A stretch of 64,000 bases of DNA from Vibrio sp. S17_S38 (GCF_014694375.1 NZ_JAAUWW010000019.1:16380-80379); one strand, 5' to 3'. Numbered from the stretch's first letter, positions 8,964 through 19,858 are shown. Translations and numbers: made by a program. Notes: a model not told the origin generated them from the sequence alone.

Positions 8964-9525
8964 CCGATTCCCCTGGAGACAATAGCGTAACCTCGCCCGT
9001 TTCTAACACTTTAACTCGCCAATTTTGTTCATTTTCTTTATTCTGCTCAGAGTTAAACGTTATTTCAAATGGCGTATTTTCACCACTTGAGAGTACAAAT
9101 ACTTGCGGAGGTTTGGGCTTCTTATCATCCTCATCAAAATGATCTTCATAAAAGTCTTCCGCTTTAAATAGACGATCGTCATCGGCCCAAGCGCCAGAAC
9201 CTAAATGAAATTGAAACTGAGTGCCTTCCGGTAATTGTGTTGCGGTGAAGTGCTTATCATCTTTTACTTCTTGCCAGCCATCTTCAGTTAAGATCATGTA
9301 TTTATAACTGAATTTTTTATCATCAATATAAATACCATAATCTTGTCCATTCAAAATGGCATCATCACTGAGTAATTGCAGACGCTGAAAAAAACGTAAG
9401 GCTTGATCTTTTAGCTGATCATCTTGTCTCTCCGGCATGGTTTGCACCACGGCTAATGCCGATAGTGACATCAATACCACAACCAATAAGATCTCAAGTA
9501 AAGTAAAGCCAGCCTTACGCTGCAT
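8935..9525 (-). CDS. gspH: Type II secretion minor pseudopilin GspH
   Basis: The 196-residue protein has a very short leader and cleavage site (MQRKAG/FTLLEILLVVV). GspH is thought to link the tip complex to the GspG fibre. The C-terminal half is strongly acidic and low in complexity (runs of Asp, Glu and Lys at about 125-150 and 180-194), which fits the general acidity of Vibrio GspH. A binding site (AAGGAAA) precedes the ATG. The gap to gspG is 116 bp, the widest inside the operon after gspC-gspD. Confidence 0.92.
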   Translation of the reverse strand: MQRKAGFTLLEILLVVVLMSLSALAVVQTMPERQDDQLKDQALRFFQRLQLLSDDAILNGQDYGIYIDDKKFSYKYMILTEDGWQEVKDDKHFTATQLPEGTQFQFHLGSGAWADDDRLFKAEDFYEDHFDEDDKKPKPPQVFVLSSGENTPFEITFNSEQNKENEQNWRVKVLETGEVTLLSPGESDENDDAKAH

Positions 9526-9641
9526 ATATTTCCTTAAAACAACAAACGACTTCTATCTCGAATAATGACCAACAACAGAACTCAGAACCAACTCAGACTT
9601 AAAATCTCGAGCGAAAGGTCCTCGAATTTCGGTTCTAATCT

Positions 9642-10109
9642 TTATTGGAAGTCTTGAATATTCCAATTACCAATATCTTTTTTAGCGCCATCATCGCCAC
9701 CTTCTTGGCCGTCTGAACCTAAACTAAATACATCGATATTGCCTTTATCACCAGGGCTTAAGTATTGGTAATCACCACCCCAAGGGTCTTTTGGTAAGCG
9801 ACGAATATAACCATCATTACGGTAATTACGAGGCTCAGGACTGCCCGTTGGTTTACTCACCAATGCTTCCAATCCTTGATCTGTAGTCGGATAAACACTG
9901 TTATCTAATTTATACATATCCAATGCGTTTTCTAACGCCACAATATCCGTGACCGTTTTTTGTTGGTCGGCCTTTTCTTTGTTACCTAAAAGATTAGGTA
10001 CAACAAAACTGGCTAAGATACCCAAAATAACCACCACCACCATAACTTCAAGCAAGGTAAAACCTTTTTGCTTGCGAGTTAGTGGGTTCTTTGTTGATTT
10101 GAATCTCAT
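9642..10109 (-). CDS. gspG: Type II secretion major pseudopilin GspG
   Basis: GspG builds the pseudopilus fibre. The 155-residue prepilin has the cleavage site KQKG/FTLLEVMVVVVIL and the conserved calcium-binding C-terminal region (DPWGGDYQYLSPG, DVFSLGSDGQEGG, NWNIQDFQ). The ending NIQDFQ is nearly identical to Vibrio cholerae EpsG as I recall it. A strong binding site (AGGAGAG) precedes the ATG, as expected for the most highly made subunit. The 116-bp gap after it holds a small hairpin that could let gspG be made in excess of the minor pseudopilins. Confidence 0.96.
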   Translation of the reverse strand: MRFKSTKNPLTRKQKGFTLLEVMVVVVILGILASFVVPNLLGNKEKADQQKTVTDIVALENALDMYKLDNSVYPTTDQGLEALVSKPTGSPEPRNYRNDGYIRRLPKDPWGGDYQYLSPGDKGNIDVFSLGSDGQEGGDDGAKKDIGNWNIQDFQ

Positions 10110-10145
10110 TTTTTCTCTCCTATAATAAATCTTTCTTTTGCCCGC

Positions 10146-11369
10146 TTATTTTTGTGTGACCAAGTTATTTAATTCTAATATCGGCATTAAGGTCGCGGTA
10201 ACAATAAACAACACAATCCCTGCCATAAACACGATCAACAGTGGCTCAAAAACGCCCAGCGCCATATTGACCAAAGATTCAAAATCACGATCTTGGTTAT
10301 CGGCAGAGCGTATCAACATCGGTTCTAGCTCACCACTTTGCTCACCACTGGCAATCATATGCAGCATCATAGGTGGAAATAGTTGTGTTTGTTCTAATGA
10401 TTTGCGCAAACTGGTTCCTTCACGAACGCGTTCTGATGCTTCCATGACTTGTGATTTAAAGTATTGGTTACTCATGACGTCGGCCGCCACTTTCATCCCA
10501 TCTAATAATGGAATAGCGCTAGATGAACAAATAGCTAAAGTGCGAGCAAAGCGCGAAGTATTTAATCCTTTCGCCACCTTGCCAATTACGGGTAATTTGA
10601 GAACTTTTCTATCCCAAGCCATACGAAAATTCGGCTTTTTCAGCGCCACTTTCAAACCAAAAATTCCCACAATAATGAGGACTAATAACTCTAGCCCCCA
10701 GTTCTGAACAAAATTACTGGCATTCAATAGTATTTGTGTAGAAGTAGGCAGCCCTTGTCCCATTTGCACAAATTGGTCGACAATTTTAGGCACCACTGCG
10801 GCTAATAAAAAAGCCACCACACTTAACGCAATCAAGGTCAGCATGATCGGATAAATCATTGCCTGTTGCAGTTTAGAACGCATCTTTTGACGATTTTCCG
10901 CGTAGTCGGCTAAACGATCCAAAATAGCATCAAGATGACCAGATTTTTCACCTGCCGCCACCATGGCGCAAAACAGATCATCAAATACTGCAGGGAAGTC
11001 TGCCATGCTGTCAGATAAGGTATAGCCTTCCACCACACGTGAGCGAATACTTACTAATATATTACGAATATGGGGTTTTTCAGATTGTTCCGCTACTGCG
11101 CGTAAGCATTCTTCAAGCGGCATTCCTGATTGCACTAAGGTAGATAATTGACGTGTTACCAAGGCCAATTCATTGGTGCTAATACCACGCTGAAAGCTAA
11201 AACCATTCGATTTAGCTCGCTGGCTTTTAGCTTTAGTTTCAATCACCTCAGTTGGCATTAAGCCTTTTTCTTTTAAGCGTTGACGAACTTGGCGGGCATT
11301 ATCACCTTCCAGTATGCCTTTTTTCTGTTTACCTTTTGCGTCGAGCGCTTTGTACTCAAAGGCTGCCAT
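10146..11369 (-). CDS. gspF: Type II secretion inner-membrane platform protein GspF
   Basis: The 407-residue protein is the polytopic core of the secretion platform. It has two T2SSF domains (about 70-195 and 275-398) and three membrane helices (about 168-190, 222-242, 372-394). Conserved marks include the N-terminal AFEYKALDAKGK and the repeated GEKSGHLD / GEQSGELE motifs. It starts 2 bp after gspE, and its binding site (GGAAG) lies in the last gspE codons. Confidence 0.96.
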   Translation of the reverse strand: MAAFEYKALDAKGKQKKGILEGDNARQVRQRLKEKGLMPTEVIETKAKSQRAKSNGFSFQRGISTNELALVTRQLSTLVQSGMPLEECLRAVAEQSEKPHIRNILVSIRSRVVEGYTLSDSMADFPAVFDDLFCAMVAAGEKSGHLDAILDRLADYAENRQKMRSKLQQAMIYPIMLTLIALSVVAFLLAAVVPKIVDQFVQMGQGLPTSTQILLNASNFVQNWGLELLVLIIVGIFGLKVALKKPNFRMAWDRKVLKLPVIGKVAKGLNTSRFARTLAICSSSAIPLLDGMKVAADVMSNQYFKSQVMEASERVREGTSLRKSLEQTQLFPPMMLHMIASGEQSGELEPMLIRSADNQDRDFESLVNMALGVFEPLLIVFMAGIVLFIVTATLMPILELNNLVTQK

Positions 11370-11371
11370 GA

Positions 11372-12871
11372 TTAGACTTCCTTCGTCACACGAAGAACTT
11401 CTTCTAACGTCGTGATCCCTTGCCTTACCTTAGCTAGGCCATCATCACGAATACTTGGGGTTTTAGCTCGAATCGCTTTTTCGATCACTTGCTCACCTGC
11501 TTCAGCATGGATCAATTCTTGTGTTGTATCATCAATCACCAGCATTTCGTGAATACCCGTTCGACCACGGTAACCTTTATTGTTGCAATGCTCACAGCCT
11601 ACCGCTTTATAAAGTATGAGTTCTTCTGGTGATTGAAGATTAAACAGTTTTTTTTGTTCATTATCGGCTTGATAAGGCGTTTTGCAGCTTTTGCATAATG
11701 TTCTGACCAAGCGCTGCGCTAATACGCCCAATAAAGAAGACGAAATTAAGAATGGTTCAATTCCCATATCCCGCAAACGAGTGATCGCACCAATAGCGGT
11801 ATTGGTATGCAGAGTAGACATGACCAAGTGACCGGTTAACGAGGCTTGCACACCAATTTGCGCGGTTTCAAGATCGCGAATTTCCCCTACCATCACCACA
11901 TCAGGATCTTGACGTAAAATAGCGCGCAGGCCACGAGCAAAGGTCATATCCACTTTGGTATTGACTTGAGTTTGACCAATACCATCGATATCAAATTCAA
12001 TTGGGTCTTCGACGGTGAGAATATTACGTTCGGTGCTATTAAGCTCTTGCAAACCGGCATACAAGGTAGTGGATTTACCTGAGCCAGTTGGCCCTGTCAC
12101 CAAGATAATGCCATGTGGGCGAGCAATTAAACGACGGAAAGTGGCATGGTTTTCAGCGGTCATACCAAGGCTATGCAAATCCAAACGAGTGGCATTTTTA
12201 TCCAACAAACGCATTACAATTCGCTCGCCATGAGAAGATGGCATGGTAGAAACCCGTACATCCACCGCTCGTCCACCAATACGCAGAGATATTCGCCCAT
12301 CTTGTGGTACTCGTTTTTCGGCAATATCCAATTTGGACATAACCTTAACGCGTGACACTAAAATAGGGGCAAGCTTGCGACTTGGCGTTAAAACCTCTCG
12401 TAGTACGCCATCGACACGAAAACGAATCGATAGCACTTTCTCAAAGGTTTCGATGTGTATATCCGACGCACCTTCTTTGATTGCTTCGCCCAACATGGCG
12501 TTAATCAATTTAATGATTGGTGCATCATCTTCTGATTCTAATAAATCTTCATTCTCTGGCAGTTCTTCAGCCAACGAAAAGAAATCATCATCAGCGCCAA
12601 TGTCTTCCATTAATTGACGCGCCTCCGAAGAATCTCGTTGATAGGATTCCGTCAGTTTATTTTCAAACTCTTGCTTGGTTAATTGCTTTGGAATAAAGCT
12701 ATTACCAAGCGCTCGACGAATTTCCAACAATACTTGCGGTGATGGTTGATCAACAAAATACAAAGTCGTTTGTAAGTTTTCACATTCCAACACCACTTGA
12801 TGCCGCCGAGCAAAAGCAAACGGCAAACGCAATACGGTGTGCTGAGTGTCTTCACTTGGCAACTCAACCAT
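11372..12871 (-). CDS. gspE: Type II secretion ATPase GspE
   Basis: GspE is the cytoplasmic hexameric ATPase that powers pseudopilus growth. The 499-residue protein has an N1E domain that binds GspL (about 1-100), a Walker A motif GPTGSGKST at 260-268, an Asp box (TVEDPIEF), a Walker B region ([12 protein letters not shown]), a His box and the zinc-binding tetracysteine pair CKSC / CEHC. Its ATG overlaps the gspD stop codon by one base (TAATG), so translation is coupled. Confidence 0.97.
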   Translation of the reverse strand: MVELPSEDTQHTVLRLPFAFARRHQVVLECENLQTTLYFVDQPSPQVLLEIRRALGNSFIPKQLTKQEFENKLTESYQRDSSEARQLMEDIGADDDFFSLAEELPENEDLLESEDDAPIIKLINAMLGEAIKEGASDIHIETFEKVLSIRFRVDGVLREVLTPSRKLAPILVSRVKVMSKLDIAEKRVPQDGRISLRIGGRAVDVRVSTMPSSHGERIVMRLLDKNATRLDLHSLGMTAENHATFRRLIARPHGIILVTGPTGSGKSTTLYAGLQELNSTERNILTVEDPIEFDIDGIGQTQVNTKVDMTFARGLRAILRQDPDVVMVGEIRDLETAQIGVQASLTGHLVMSTLHTNTAIGAITRLRDMGIEPFLISSSLLGVLAQRLVRTLCKSCKTPYQADNEQKKLFNLQSPEELILYKAVGCEHCNNKGYRGRTGIHEMLVIDDTTQELIHAEAGEQVIEKAIRAKTPSIRDDGLAKVRQGITTLEEVLRVTKEV

Positions 12872-14952
12872 TATTGCTCACCTTGCGCTTTGAGTTCAGC
12901 TTGCTTAGGCTCTGCATTTTTTAGCTGATCAAGAAACGCTTGAATCTCGGCTGGCTGACGAGCTTCTTTACCTAATTTAGCTACCACAGGAACCTCTGCA
13001 TTTGGCATCAAGCGAATACCTTTTTGGGCACGATATAATTGCTCGGCGCGAATATAATTATATTTACGACTAGAAAGACCATCGGCGGCCATACCATTAC
13101 GAATAATGGTTGGTTTAATGAATACCATCAAATTACGTTTTTGTTTGGTGCTGTTGGTATAAGAAAACAACACTCCTAAATAAGGAATGTCACCCAACCA
13201 TGGAATTTTAGATTTACTCTCTTGGGCTTCTTCAGAAATCAAACCACCTAAAACGATCATTTGGCCATCTTCAACCATAACAGTGGTACTAATTTGGCGC
13301 TTAGCAAAACGCACATCGACTGCACCATTGGCTCCCAATACGTTCGATACTTCTTGCTCGATCTTCATTTGAATCGAGTCGCCTTCGTTAATTTGCGGCG
13401 TAACTTTAAGTTTAATCCCGACTTCTTTTCGATCAACCGTTTGGAATGGATTATCATTATCCGCCCCAGCTGTTGAACCAGTAATCACAGGTACTTCCTC
13501 ACCCACAATAAAAGAAGCTTCGGTATTATCCATCACCGTAATGCTTGGAGAAGATAGAATATTGGAATTCGAGTCCGTGGCCACCGCGCTTACTAACGCT
13601 GCCCAATCCCCTTTTACAATACTTAATGCCGCACCATTTACGCCGGATAAAGCGGATGCTAACGAGGAATAATCACCTGATTCCGTTGTTGTTTCATTAC
13701 GTAAAAAATTCCCATTATCATCATATACAGCTGTTGTTGTATTTGTATCTTCAGCTTCTTTTTGCCCTAACGCGACCGCGCCAATTTTGGCATTAGCATT
13801 ACCGTATTGCACCATGCTGCCAGTTTCAGTATTGGCATATTGCACACCAAGATCGATGCCTTCACCTTCAGCTAATTCAACAATCAAGGCTTCAACTTGA
13901 ACTTGGGCACGGCGAATATCCAACTGAGAAATCACATCTTCTAACGCTCTCATAATATCGGGCGGCGCCGTTAATACCAGTGAGTTGGTTCCCGGATCGG
14001 CGGTGATCATTACGCTACTCTTTGACGACGATTGACCCGTAGGAGATTTGGTTTGCTTTTCCGCTTGCAGATTTTCAGAGACGCCATCAAGCACTTTAAC
14101 CAAGTCTTCAGCTTTGGCATAACGTAGGTAAACCACTCGGTTATTGCCTTTTGTCGCCATCTCAACATCAAGCTGCTTAATCAGTTTTTTCAAACGCTCT
14201 CGAACTTTTGGCTCACCAGAGAGAAGAATAGAATTAGTGCGCTCATCGGCCACTAATTTAGGCTGCAGTAATTCGGGAGTATTTTTGGCATCACCGCTTT
14301 TATTTAAGGCATCAACAATGCGCACCATTTCAGTGGCTGATGCATTATTTAATTCAATTACTTCGACTTCTTTATCACCCGCCTGATCGACACGTTTAAT
14401 GATATCTGCTAAGCGATTTACGACTGATGCTCGGCCTGTTAGCAAAATAATATTAGCGGGATCATAATGCACCACGTTGCCTGCTCCGGCATTATCATTA
14501 AGCTGACGCAAAATAGGCGAAAGGTCACGTACCGAAACATTCTTGACCGCCACTACGCGAGTAATAACCGCATCACCTGTAATCTTAGAATTATCACCTA
14601 CGACTGGAATTGCCGATGTTTTTGCATCTTTCGCTTTAATCACTTTTAAGATGTTATTGTCCATCTCAACCACAGCAAAACCATACACTTCGAGCACATT
14701 TAAGAAGAATTTATAATATTGCTCTTCAGTCAAAACATCGTAGCTGCGCACATCAATTTTCCCTCGAATAGAAGGATCTACAATAATGGTCTTATTTAGA
14801 TTCCGACCCACGATATTGATAAACTCTTGAATATCAGTGCCCTTAAAGCTGGCACTAAACTCTTCTGCCGAAGCCGAACACCAAACTAGACTGGCGACTA
14901 AAACAAGCGCGGCTTTTTTTATCGATTTTTTTATTCCGTTCACGTTCTTCAC
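12871..14952 (-). CDS. gspD: Type II secretion outer-membrane secretin GspD
   Basis: GspD forms the outer-membrane channel. The 693-residue preprotein starts at a GTG with CAGGAG upstream. A signal peptide ends near [12 protein letters not shown]. The N0 to N3 ring domains (about 30-320) are followed by the secretin domain (about 430-640), with [10 protein letters not shown] and the conserved [16 protein letters not shown]-terminal S-domain (about 645-693) fits pilotin binding. Length matches Vibrio EpsD (about 675). Confidence 0.97.
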   Translation of the reverse strand: MKNVNGIKKSIKKAALVLVASLVWCSASAEEFSASFKGTDIQEFINIVGRNLNKTIIVDPSIRGKIDVRSYDVLTEEQYYKFFLNVLEVYGFAVVEMDNNILKVIKAKDAKTSAIPVVGDNSKITGDAVITRVVAVKNVSVRDLSPILRQLNDNAGAGNVVHYDPANIILLTGRASVVNRLADIIKRVDQAGDKEVEVIELNNASATEMVRIVDALNKSGDAKNTPELLQPKLVADERTNSILLSGEPKVRERLKKLIKQLDVEMATKGNNRVVYLRYAKAEDLVKVLDGVSENLQAEKQTKSPTGQSSSKSSVMITADPGTNSLVLTAPPDIMRALEDVISQLDIRRAQVQVEALIVELAEGEGIDLGVQYANTETGSMVQYGNANAKIGAVALGQKEAEDTNTTTAVYDDNGNFLRNETTTESGDYSSLASALSGVNGAALSIVKGDWAALVSAVATDSNSNILSSPSITVMDNTEASFIVGEEVPVITGSTAGADNDNPFQTVDRKEVGIKLKVTPQINEGDSIQMKIEQEVSNVLGANGAVDVRFAKRQISTTVMVEDGQMIVLGGLISEEAQESKSKIPWLGDIPYLGVLFSYTNSTKQKRNLMVFIKPTIIRNGMAADGLSSRKYNYIRAEQLYRAQKGIRLMPNAEVPVVAKLGKEARQPAEIQAFLDQLKNAEPKQAELKAQGEQ

Positions 14953-15116
14953 GCAATGCTCCTGCCCACCAAAACGGTGACTATAATTATCCTGAAACGA
15001 TCGTCATCGCTTAAAATTTTCTATCTACTTAAAACTTACTGTCTTTTTAAAACCACGACCCATTAAAAAAACACAGTTTATTTAACAGTCATAGCCTCTT
15101 TAAAATTAGTAACTTA

Positions 15117-16016
15117 TCAAAACTCAATGTATATATCGTGCAATTGCCCATCACGTTCAACAGTTAAATTCCATTGTTGCGCACTTAAAGCATCTTTCCA
15201 TAGCGCTGTTATTTGTGATGGATCAGTTAAATCACGTCCATTCAATACGGTAGCAATATCGCCATCTTGTAGCCCAACCGAGTCAAATAATTCACGTTGT
15301 TGCCCGGGGCGAACTCGATAACCTTTTAATTTTCCTTCATCCATCACTTGTGACAAACGAATGTATTGGAATATTTTTTGCGGATCTTGTGAAATTTCTT
15401 CACGTATTTTAACCAAATCAGCACTTGATGATTTAGGGGGATCTGCTGTTTTAGGCACTGAGTTTTGATTGAGTTTGCTGTAATCAATTCCCTCTAACAT
15501 CAACGTTTCATCACGCCCCTGATTATCAATAATCGCTCGATCAGCCAACACGGACTTTAACGTCACTCGAGTACCATCAATCGTCTCACCTAAACCATAA
15601 GTGGACTGTTTTCCTTGATTAGCGATAACCGCCAAACTTAATTTCGGGTTATTACTGGCAACGGCCCCCACTAAGGTGAGATTTAATCGTGTTTGTGGCG
15701 CATCTTTAATCACAGGCTCACTTGTTACCGATTCCTGACTATAGCTACCGAACAAATCACTATTTGTCAGTTCTGAGATACGATCACCATTGTTACGAAC
15801 AATATGAGTTGAAGCCACACTTGGTGCAACCCAATGGCTAACACTAGGAGCTGGTGTCAGAATTGACCAAAATAAGATCCCAACAAACCATGCAATTAAG
15901 GCTAACAGCACCAATGTACAAGCGTAAGAAATCGATGCCTGATACGACATAAATCGTGCTGTAATTTGAGATATTTGACCTCTGTAATCCATTTTTGAAG
16001 TCATCGAGGGTGGCAT
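15117..16016 (-). CDS. gspC: Type II secretion protein GspC
   Basis: GspC bridges the inner-membrane platform and the secretin. The 299-residue protein has a membrane helix at about 33-55, a homology-region domain (about 80-175, LVGAVASNNPKLSLAVI) and a C-terminal PDZ domain (about 205-297, GYRVRPGQ, LQDGDIATVLNGRDL). It is the first gene of the twelve-gene operon and diverges from hslR. The start is the first ATG; GGAG lies 11 bp ahead, slightly far. A 164-bp gap separates it from gspD. Confidence 0.94.
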   Translation of the reverse strand: MPPSMTSKMDYRGQISQITARFMSYQASISYACTLVLLALIAWFVGILFWSILTPAPSVSHWVAPSVASTHIVRNNGDRISELTNSDLFGSYSQESVTSEPVIKDAPQTRLNLTLVGAVASNNPKLSLAVIANQGKQSTYGLGETIDGTRVTLKSVLADRAIIDNQGRDETLMLEGIDYSKLNQNSVPKTADPPKSSSADLVKIREEISQDPQKIFQYIRLSQVMDEGKLKGYRVRPGQQRELFDSVGLQDGDIATVLNGRDLTDPSQITALWKDALSAQQWNLTVERDGQLHDIYIEF

Positions 16017-16166
16017 GTGAATTAAGACTCCATTCTTATTGTGCGCATGAGCTAATATTTATTGTTATATTAATCTGTAACCTTACCGTTTAAATGGCAT
16101 CCAACCAAATAAAAACACCTTAAAACTTAACTAAAGCAGGTAAATCTGACATCATTTTAGCTTAGG

Positions 16167-16186
16167 TTATATAAATTCTTATATAA
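16167..16186. repeat. Paired palindromic octamers between gspC and hslR
   Basis: TTATATAA occurs twice (16167-16174 and 16179-16186), separated by 4 bp. Each copy is its own reverse complement. They lie in the divergent promoter region and could be a promoter -10 element or a regulator-binding site. No regulator can be named from the sequence. Confidence 0.4.
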
Positions 16187-16253
16187 ACACATCGTTATCG
16201 CGACATTGACAACAAAATAAATAACTCTATGCCTATTTTTGTGATTCAGAAAC

Positions 16254-16282
16254 CTTGAAATATTAATCTCGCACCACCATTC
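16254..16282 (+). promoter_or_regulatory. Sigma32-like heat-shock promoter of hslR-hslO
   Basis: CTTGAAA (16254-16260) and CACCATTC (16275-16282) are separated by 14 bp. They match the sigma32 consensus CTTGAAA-N11-16-CCCCATNT at 7/7 and about 6/8 positions. The promoter lies 45 bp before the hslR ATG, and hslR and hslO are heat-shock genes in E. coli. Confidence 0.65.
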
Positions 16283-16326
16283 TTTATCTACTTTTGACTG
16301 TAAACCCTTTAAGGCAATATCTCAGA

Positions 16327-16716
16327 ATGAGTTCACAAACTTTATCGGTACGTTTAGACAAATGGCTTTGGGCTGCGCGATTTTATAAAACTCGCTCAAT
16401 CGCACGTAGCATGGTTGATGGTGGTAAAGTTCACTATAATGACCAACGTAGTAAACCTAGTAAAATGGTTGAACTTGGCGCTAAACTGCGCGTACGCCAA
16501 GGTAATGAAGAAAAAACCATCATTATCGAAAAAATATCCGAACACCGACGTGGTGCACCAGAAGCACAAACCTTGTATAGCGAAACACCAGAAAGCATGA
16601 CTAAGCGTGAAGAAGATGCAAAGAAACATAAACTTAACGCGCTGCACAGTCCAAGCCCTGATAAACGTCCAGATAAAAAACAGCGTCGAAGTATCATTCG
16701 CTTTAAACAGCAGTAA
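16327..16716 (+). CDS. hslR: Ribosome-associated heat shock protein Hsp15 (HslR)
   Basis: The 129-residue protein has an S4 RNA-binding domain (about 5-65; VRLDKWLWAARFYKTRSIA) and a basic tail rich in Lys and Arg. Hsp15 binds free 50S subunits that carry a stalled nascent chain and helps recycle them. I use the ATG at 16327, the family start; the frame is open upstream only to a TTG without support. It precedes hslO by 110 bp on the same strand, as in E. coli, behind a sigma32-like promoter. Confidence 0.94.
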   Translation: MSSQTLSVRLDKWLWAARFYKTRSIARSMVDGGKVHYNDQRSKPSKMVELGAKLRVRQGNEEKTIIIEKISEHRRGAPEAQTLYSETPESMTKREEDAKKHKLNALHSPSPDKRPDKKQRRSIIRFKQQ

Positions 16717-16826
16717 TTCGATACTCGGCTTGAACCGCAATATCTATTATTGATCTATATCTACTCTTTATCTTTTAGTCGAACACGACTATTAAACATC
16801 AATAACCTCAGGGAGTTCCCTAACTG

Positions 16827-17693
16827 ATGGCAAATAATCTTTTACATCGCTATTTATTTGAAAATTTATCGGTACGCGGCGAGTTGGTTCAACTTGATAG
16901 CGCTTACCAACTCATTCTTGCCAGTAAGGATTACCCGCAACCTATCCGTGATTTATTAGGTGAACTGCAAGTTGCCACCAGCCTACTGACTGCGACGTTA
17001 AAATTTGAAGGTTCAATCACTCTGCAACTGCAAGGTGATGGACCTGTTTCTCTTGCTGTTATCAACGGTGACCATGAACAAAAACTTCGAGGTGTTGCGC
17101 GTTGGGAAGGTCACATTGACTCGAATGCAACTTTACATCAACTTATCGGAAAAGGTCATCTTGTGATCACGATTTCACCAAAGCAAGGTGAGCGCTATCA
17201 AGGTGTTGTGGGATTAGAAGGTGATACGTTAGCCGAAATACTCGAAGGTTATTTTGAGCGTTCTGAACAATTAAAAACTCGCTTATGGTTACGTACAGGT
17301 ACTCATGAAGGTCAAGCTCACGCAGCTGGAATGTTGTTGCAAATCATGCCCGACGGAACAGGCTCCGCTGATGATTTTGAGCATTTAGAGAAGCTAACTG
17401 AAACCATTAAAGATGAAGAACTTTTCTCTTTAGATGCGCATGATTTGTTATATCGTTTATATAACCAAGAAGAAGTTAAGGTATTTGATCCTCAAGCAAT
17501 TGAGTTTTTTTGCGGTTGTTCTCGTGAGCGCAGCGCAGGTGCGATTGCCACTTTAGCGAAAGATGAGCTGGACGATATTTTACTCACTGAAGGTGAAGTT
17601 GCGCTGCATTGTGATTATTGCGGCACCAGTTATTCTTTTGATTCTGCGCAAGTTGAACATATCCTCGCGGAAGCAAAAAAAACGTTGCATTAA
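16827..17693 (+). CDS. hslO: Redox-regulated chaperone Hsp33 (HslO)
   Basis: The 288-residue protein has the four zinc-binding redox-switch cysteines Cys229, Cys231 (FFCGCSRER), Cys262 and Cys265 (HCDYCG). Under oxidative stress plus heat, these form disulfides, release zinc and turn Hsp33 into an active holdase in the cytosol. Length matches relatives (about 290). It follows hslR and is followed by a terminator, which gives a compact two-gene heat/oxidative stress unit. Confidence 0.96.
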   Translation: MANNLLHRYLFENLSVRGELVQLDSAYQLILASKDYPQPIRDLLGELQVATSLLTATLKFEGSITLQLQGDGPVSLAVINGDHEQKLRGVARWEGHIDSNATLHQLIGKGHLVITISPKQGERYQGVVGLEGDTLAEILEGYFERSEQLKTRLWLRTGTHEGQAHAAGMLLQIMPDGTGSADDFEHLEKLTETIKDEELFSLDAHDLLYRLYNQEEVKVFDPQAIEFFCGCSRERSAGAIATLAKDELDDILLTEGEVALHCDYCGTSYSFDSAQVEHILAEAKKTLH

Positions 17694-17739
17694 AAATACC
17701 GTTAATTCACTGGTTACTGTAAGTTATCATTCCCCCTTT

Positions 17740-17768
17740 AAAAGCCGACATTATGTTGGCTTTTTTTC
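17740..17768 (+). terminator. Terminator of hslR-hslO
   Basis: A 10-bp stem with one G-T pair (17741-17750 with 17754-17763, 3-nt loop) is followed by a run of T. Confidence 0.85.
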
Positions 17769-18011
17769 ATTTCATACTCGTTTATTCTGTATTTTATCGA
17801 TAAATATCATCACTTATTTTTATTTAAATAATAATCATAGTGGTTTCAGATCGCGGTTTTTACTTATCATTATTTGATAGAGTCATTTTGTGACGATAAC
17901 GATAAAACCATACATATAAAGTGGTTAAAATAACGTCATTGCTTATGAACGACTAGGCACAACATGAGCCCCAAACTTAAATTCCCTACAATTTGAAACT
18001 AAGGATCATCT
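17769..18011 (+). other. Leader region of pckA
   Basis: This AT-rich stretch holds no gene. A TGTGA half-site at 17890-17894 resembles one arm of a CRP site, but the other arm is missing. The pckA binding site (AAGGAT) lies at its end. A cAMP-CRP input would fit gluconeogenesis but is not shown by the sequence. Confidence 0.35.
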
Positions 18012-19637
18012 ATGACGGCTATGGAACATAACGCGGCGCAACAAATAGATCTCACCCAATATGGCATTAATCAGGTAACTGACGTACTCCATAACCCGAG
18101 CTATGACTTGTTGTTTACAGAAGAAACTCAAACTAATTTATCCGGTTATGAAAAAGGTATCGTAACGGAATTAGGCGCAATCTCTGTTGATACTGGTATT
18201 TTTACTGGTCGTTCACCAAAAGATAAATACATCGTCAAAGATGATACGACTCGAGATACTTTATGGTGGTCCGATCAAGGTAAAAACGACAACAAACCGA
18301 TCACTCAAGCAGTATGGCAAGATTTAAAATCTTTAGTCACCAAACAACTCTCTGGTAAACGTCTATTTGTGGTGGATTGCTTTTGCGGCGCAAACCCAGA
18401 ATCCCGCTTACAAGTTCGAGTTATTACCGAAGTCGCATGGCAAGCTCACTTTGTAAAAAATATGTTTATTCGTCCAACGGATGAAGAATTAAAAACCTTC
18501 AAACCTGATTTTATCGTCATGAATGGCGCAAAAACCAATAATCCAAACTGGCAAGAGCAAGGTCTGAACTCTGAAAACTTTGTGGCTTTTAACCTAACCG
18601 AGCGTATTCAAATTATTGGTGGGACTTGGTATGGCGGCGAGATGAAGAAAGGCATGTTTGCGATGATGAACTACCTTCTTCCTCTCAAATGCATGGCCTC
18701 AATGCATTGCTCTGCCAACGTTGGAGAGCAGGGTGATGTCGCTATTTTCTTTGGCTTATCTGGAACCGGAAAAACCACACTATCAACCGATCCAAAGCGT
18801 CAATTAATTGGTGATGACGAACATGGCTGGGACGACGATGGTGTATTCAACTTTGAAGGTGGTTGTTATGCCAAAACCATTCGCCTATCCAAAGAAGCTG
18901 AGCCGGATATCTACAACGCGATTCGCCGCGATGCTTTATTAGAAAACGTGACGGTAACTGAGCAAGGCATCATTGATTTTGACGATGGTTCCAAAACCGA
19001 AAACACCCGCGTGTCTTACCCTATCTACCACATTGATAATATTGTAAAACCAGTATCAAAAGCAGGTCATGCACAAAAAGTTATTTTCTTAACCGCTGAT
19101 GCCTTCGGAGTACTTCCGCCAGTTTCTAAGCTGACTCCAGAACAAACTAAATACCATTTCTTATCTGGATTCACCGCTAAACTAGCCGGTACAGAACGCG
19201 GAATTACCGAACCAACCCCGACTTTTTCAGCTGCATTTGGAGCCGCATTTTTAACATTACACCCTACTCAATACGCAGAAGTGTTAGTAAAACGCATGGA
19301 AGCCGCCGGAGCAGAGGCTTACCTCGTAAATACAGGTTGGAACGGCACAGGTAAGCGTATTTCGATTCAAGATACGCGCGGTATTATTGATGCAATTTTA
19401 GACGGCTCAATTGATCAGTCTGAAACTAAAATCATCCCAATTTTCAACTTGGAAGTGCCAACCTCGCTACCAAAAGTCGATCCTACGATCTTAGATCCCC
19501 GTGACACTTATGAATCAAGCGAGCAATGGCAAACAAAAGCAGAGGAATTGGCTAGCTTATTTATTAAGAACTTTGCTCAATATACTGATAACGATGAAGG
19601 AAAATCGTTAATCGCTGCAGGGCCACAGAAGAATTAA
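18012..19637 (+). CDS. pckA: Phosphoenolpyruvate carboxykinase (ATP)
   Basis: The enzyme converts oxaloacetate and ATP to phosphoenolpyruvate, CO2 and ADP, the first step of gluconeogenesis. The 541-residue protein has the PEPCK P-loop (GLSGTGKTT, residues 248-256), the second kinase motif with metal-binding Asp ([13 protein letters not shown]) and the substrate-loop motif GRSPKDKY near 66-73. Length is typical (about 540). The ATG follows AAGGAT at good spacing. A run of nine 7-bp repeats begins 8 bp after its stop codon. Confidence 0.98.
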   Translation: MTAMEHNAAQQIDLTQYGINQVTDVLHNPSYDLLFTEETQTNLSGYEKGIVTELGAISVDTGIFTGRSPKDKYIVKDDTTRDTLWWSDQGKNDNKPITQAVWQDLKSLVTKQLSGKRLFVVDCFCGANPESRLQVRVITEVAWQAHFVKNMFIRPTDEELKTFKPDFIVMNGAKTNNPNWQEQGLNSENFVAFNLTERIQIIGGTWYGGEMKKGMFAMMNYLLPLKCMASMHCSANVGEQGDVAIFFGLSGTGKTTLSTDPKRQLIGDDEHGWDDDGVFNFEGGCYAKTIRLSKEAEPDIYNAIRRDALLENVTVTEQGIIDFDDGSKTENTRVSYPIYHIDNIVKPVSKAGHAQKVIFLTADAFGVLPPVSKLTPEQTKYHFLSGFTAKLAGTERGITEPTPTFSAAFGAAFLTLHPTQYAEVLVKRMEAAGAEAYLVNTGWNGTGKRISIQDTRGIIDAILDGSIDQSETKIIPIFNLEVPTSLPKVDPTILDPRDTYESSEQWQTKAEELASLFIKNFAQYTDNDEGKSLIAAGPQKN

Positions 19638-19644
19638 CTGTCAT

Positions 19645-19707
19645 CTCGGGTCTCGGGTCTCGGGTCTCGGGTCTCGGGTCTCGGGTCTCGGGTCTCGGGT
19701 CTCGGGT
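19645..19707 (+). repeat. Heptanucleotide tandem repeat, nine perfect copies
   Basis: The unit CTCGGGT occurs nine times without error (63 bp), starting 8 bp after the pckA stop. The plus strand, which is also the pckA mRNA sense, carries nine GGG runs spaced by 4 nt (TCTC). This satisfies the usual G-quadruplex pattern (four G3 runs with loops of 1-7). Perfect short repeats of this kind usually vary in copy number between strains. Confidence 0.97.
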
Positions 19708-19858
19708 TAAGCTAGAAACCTAGCTAAAGCATTGTCAACGTGTTTATCCACATAATCCCCGCCTTTATATTCAGTTTTCGACAAACAACACTTCACTCAA
19801 GCACTAATCTTCTATAAATTGAATCTTCTACAATGAATCTCGACTGACAGGATGCACC

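Noticed and set aside
12015..12617. Overlapping antisense frames inside gspE
   Set aside because: Shadows of the conserved ATPase coding sequence.
17890..17894. CRP-like TGTGA half-site before pckA
   Set aside because: The second arm is absent, so a CRP site cannot be claimed.
19645..19707. Heptamer array as a possible CRISPR
   Set aside because: Unit is 7 bp with no spacers; it is a simple tandem repeat.
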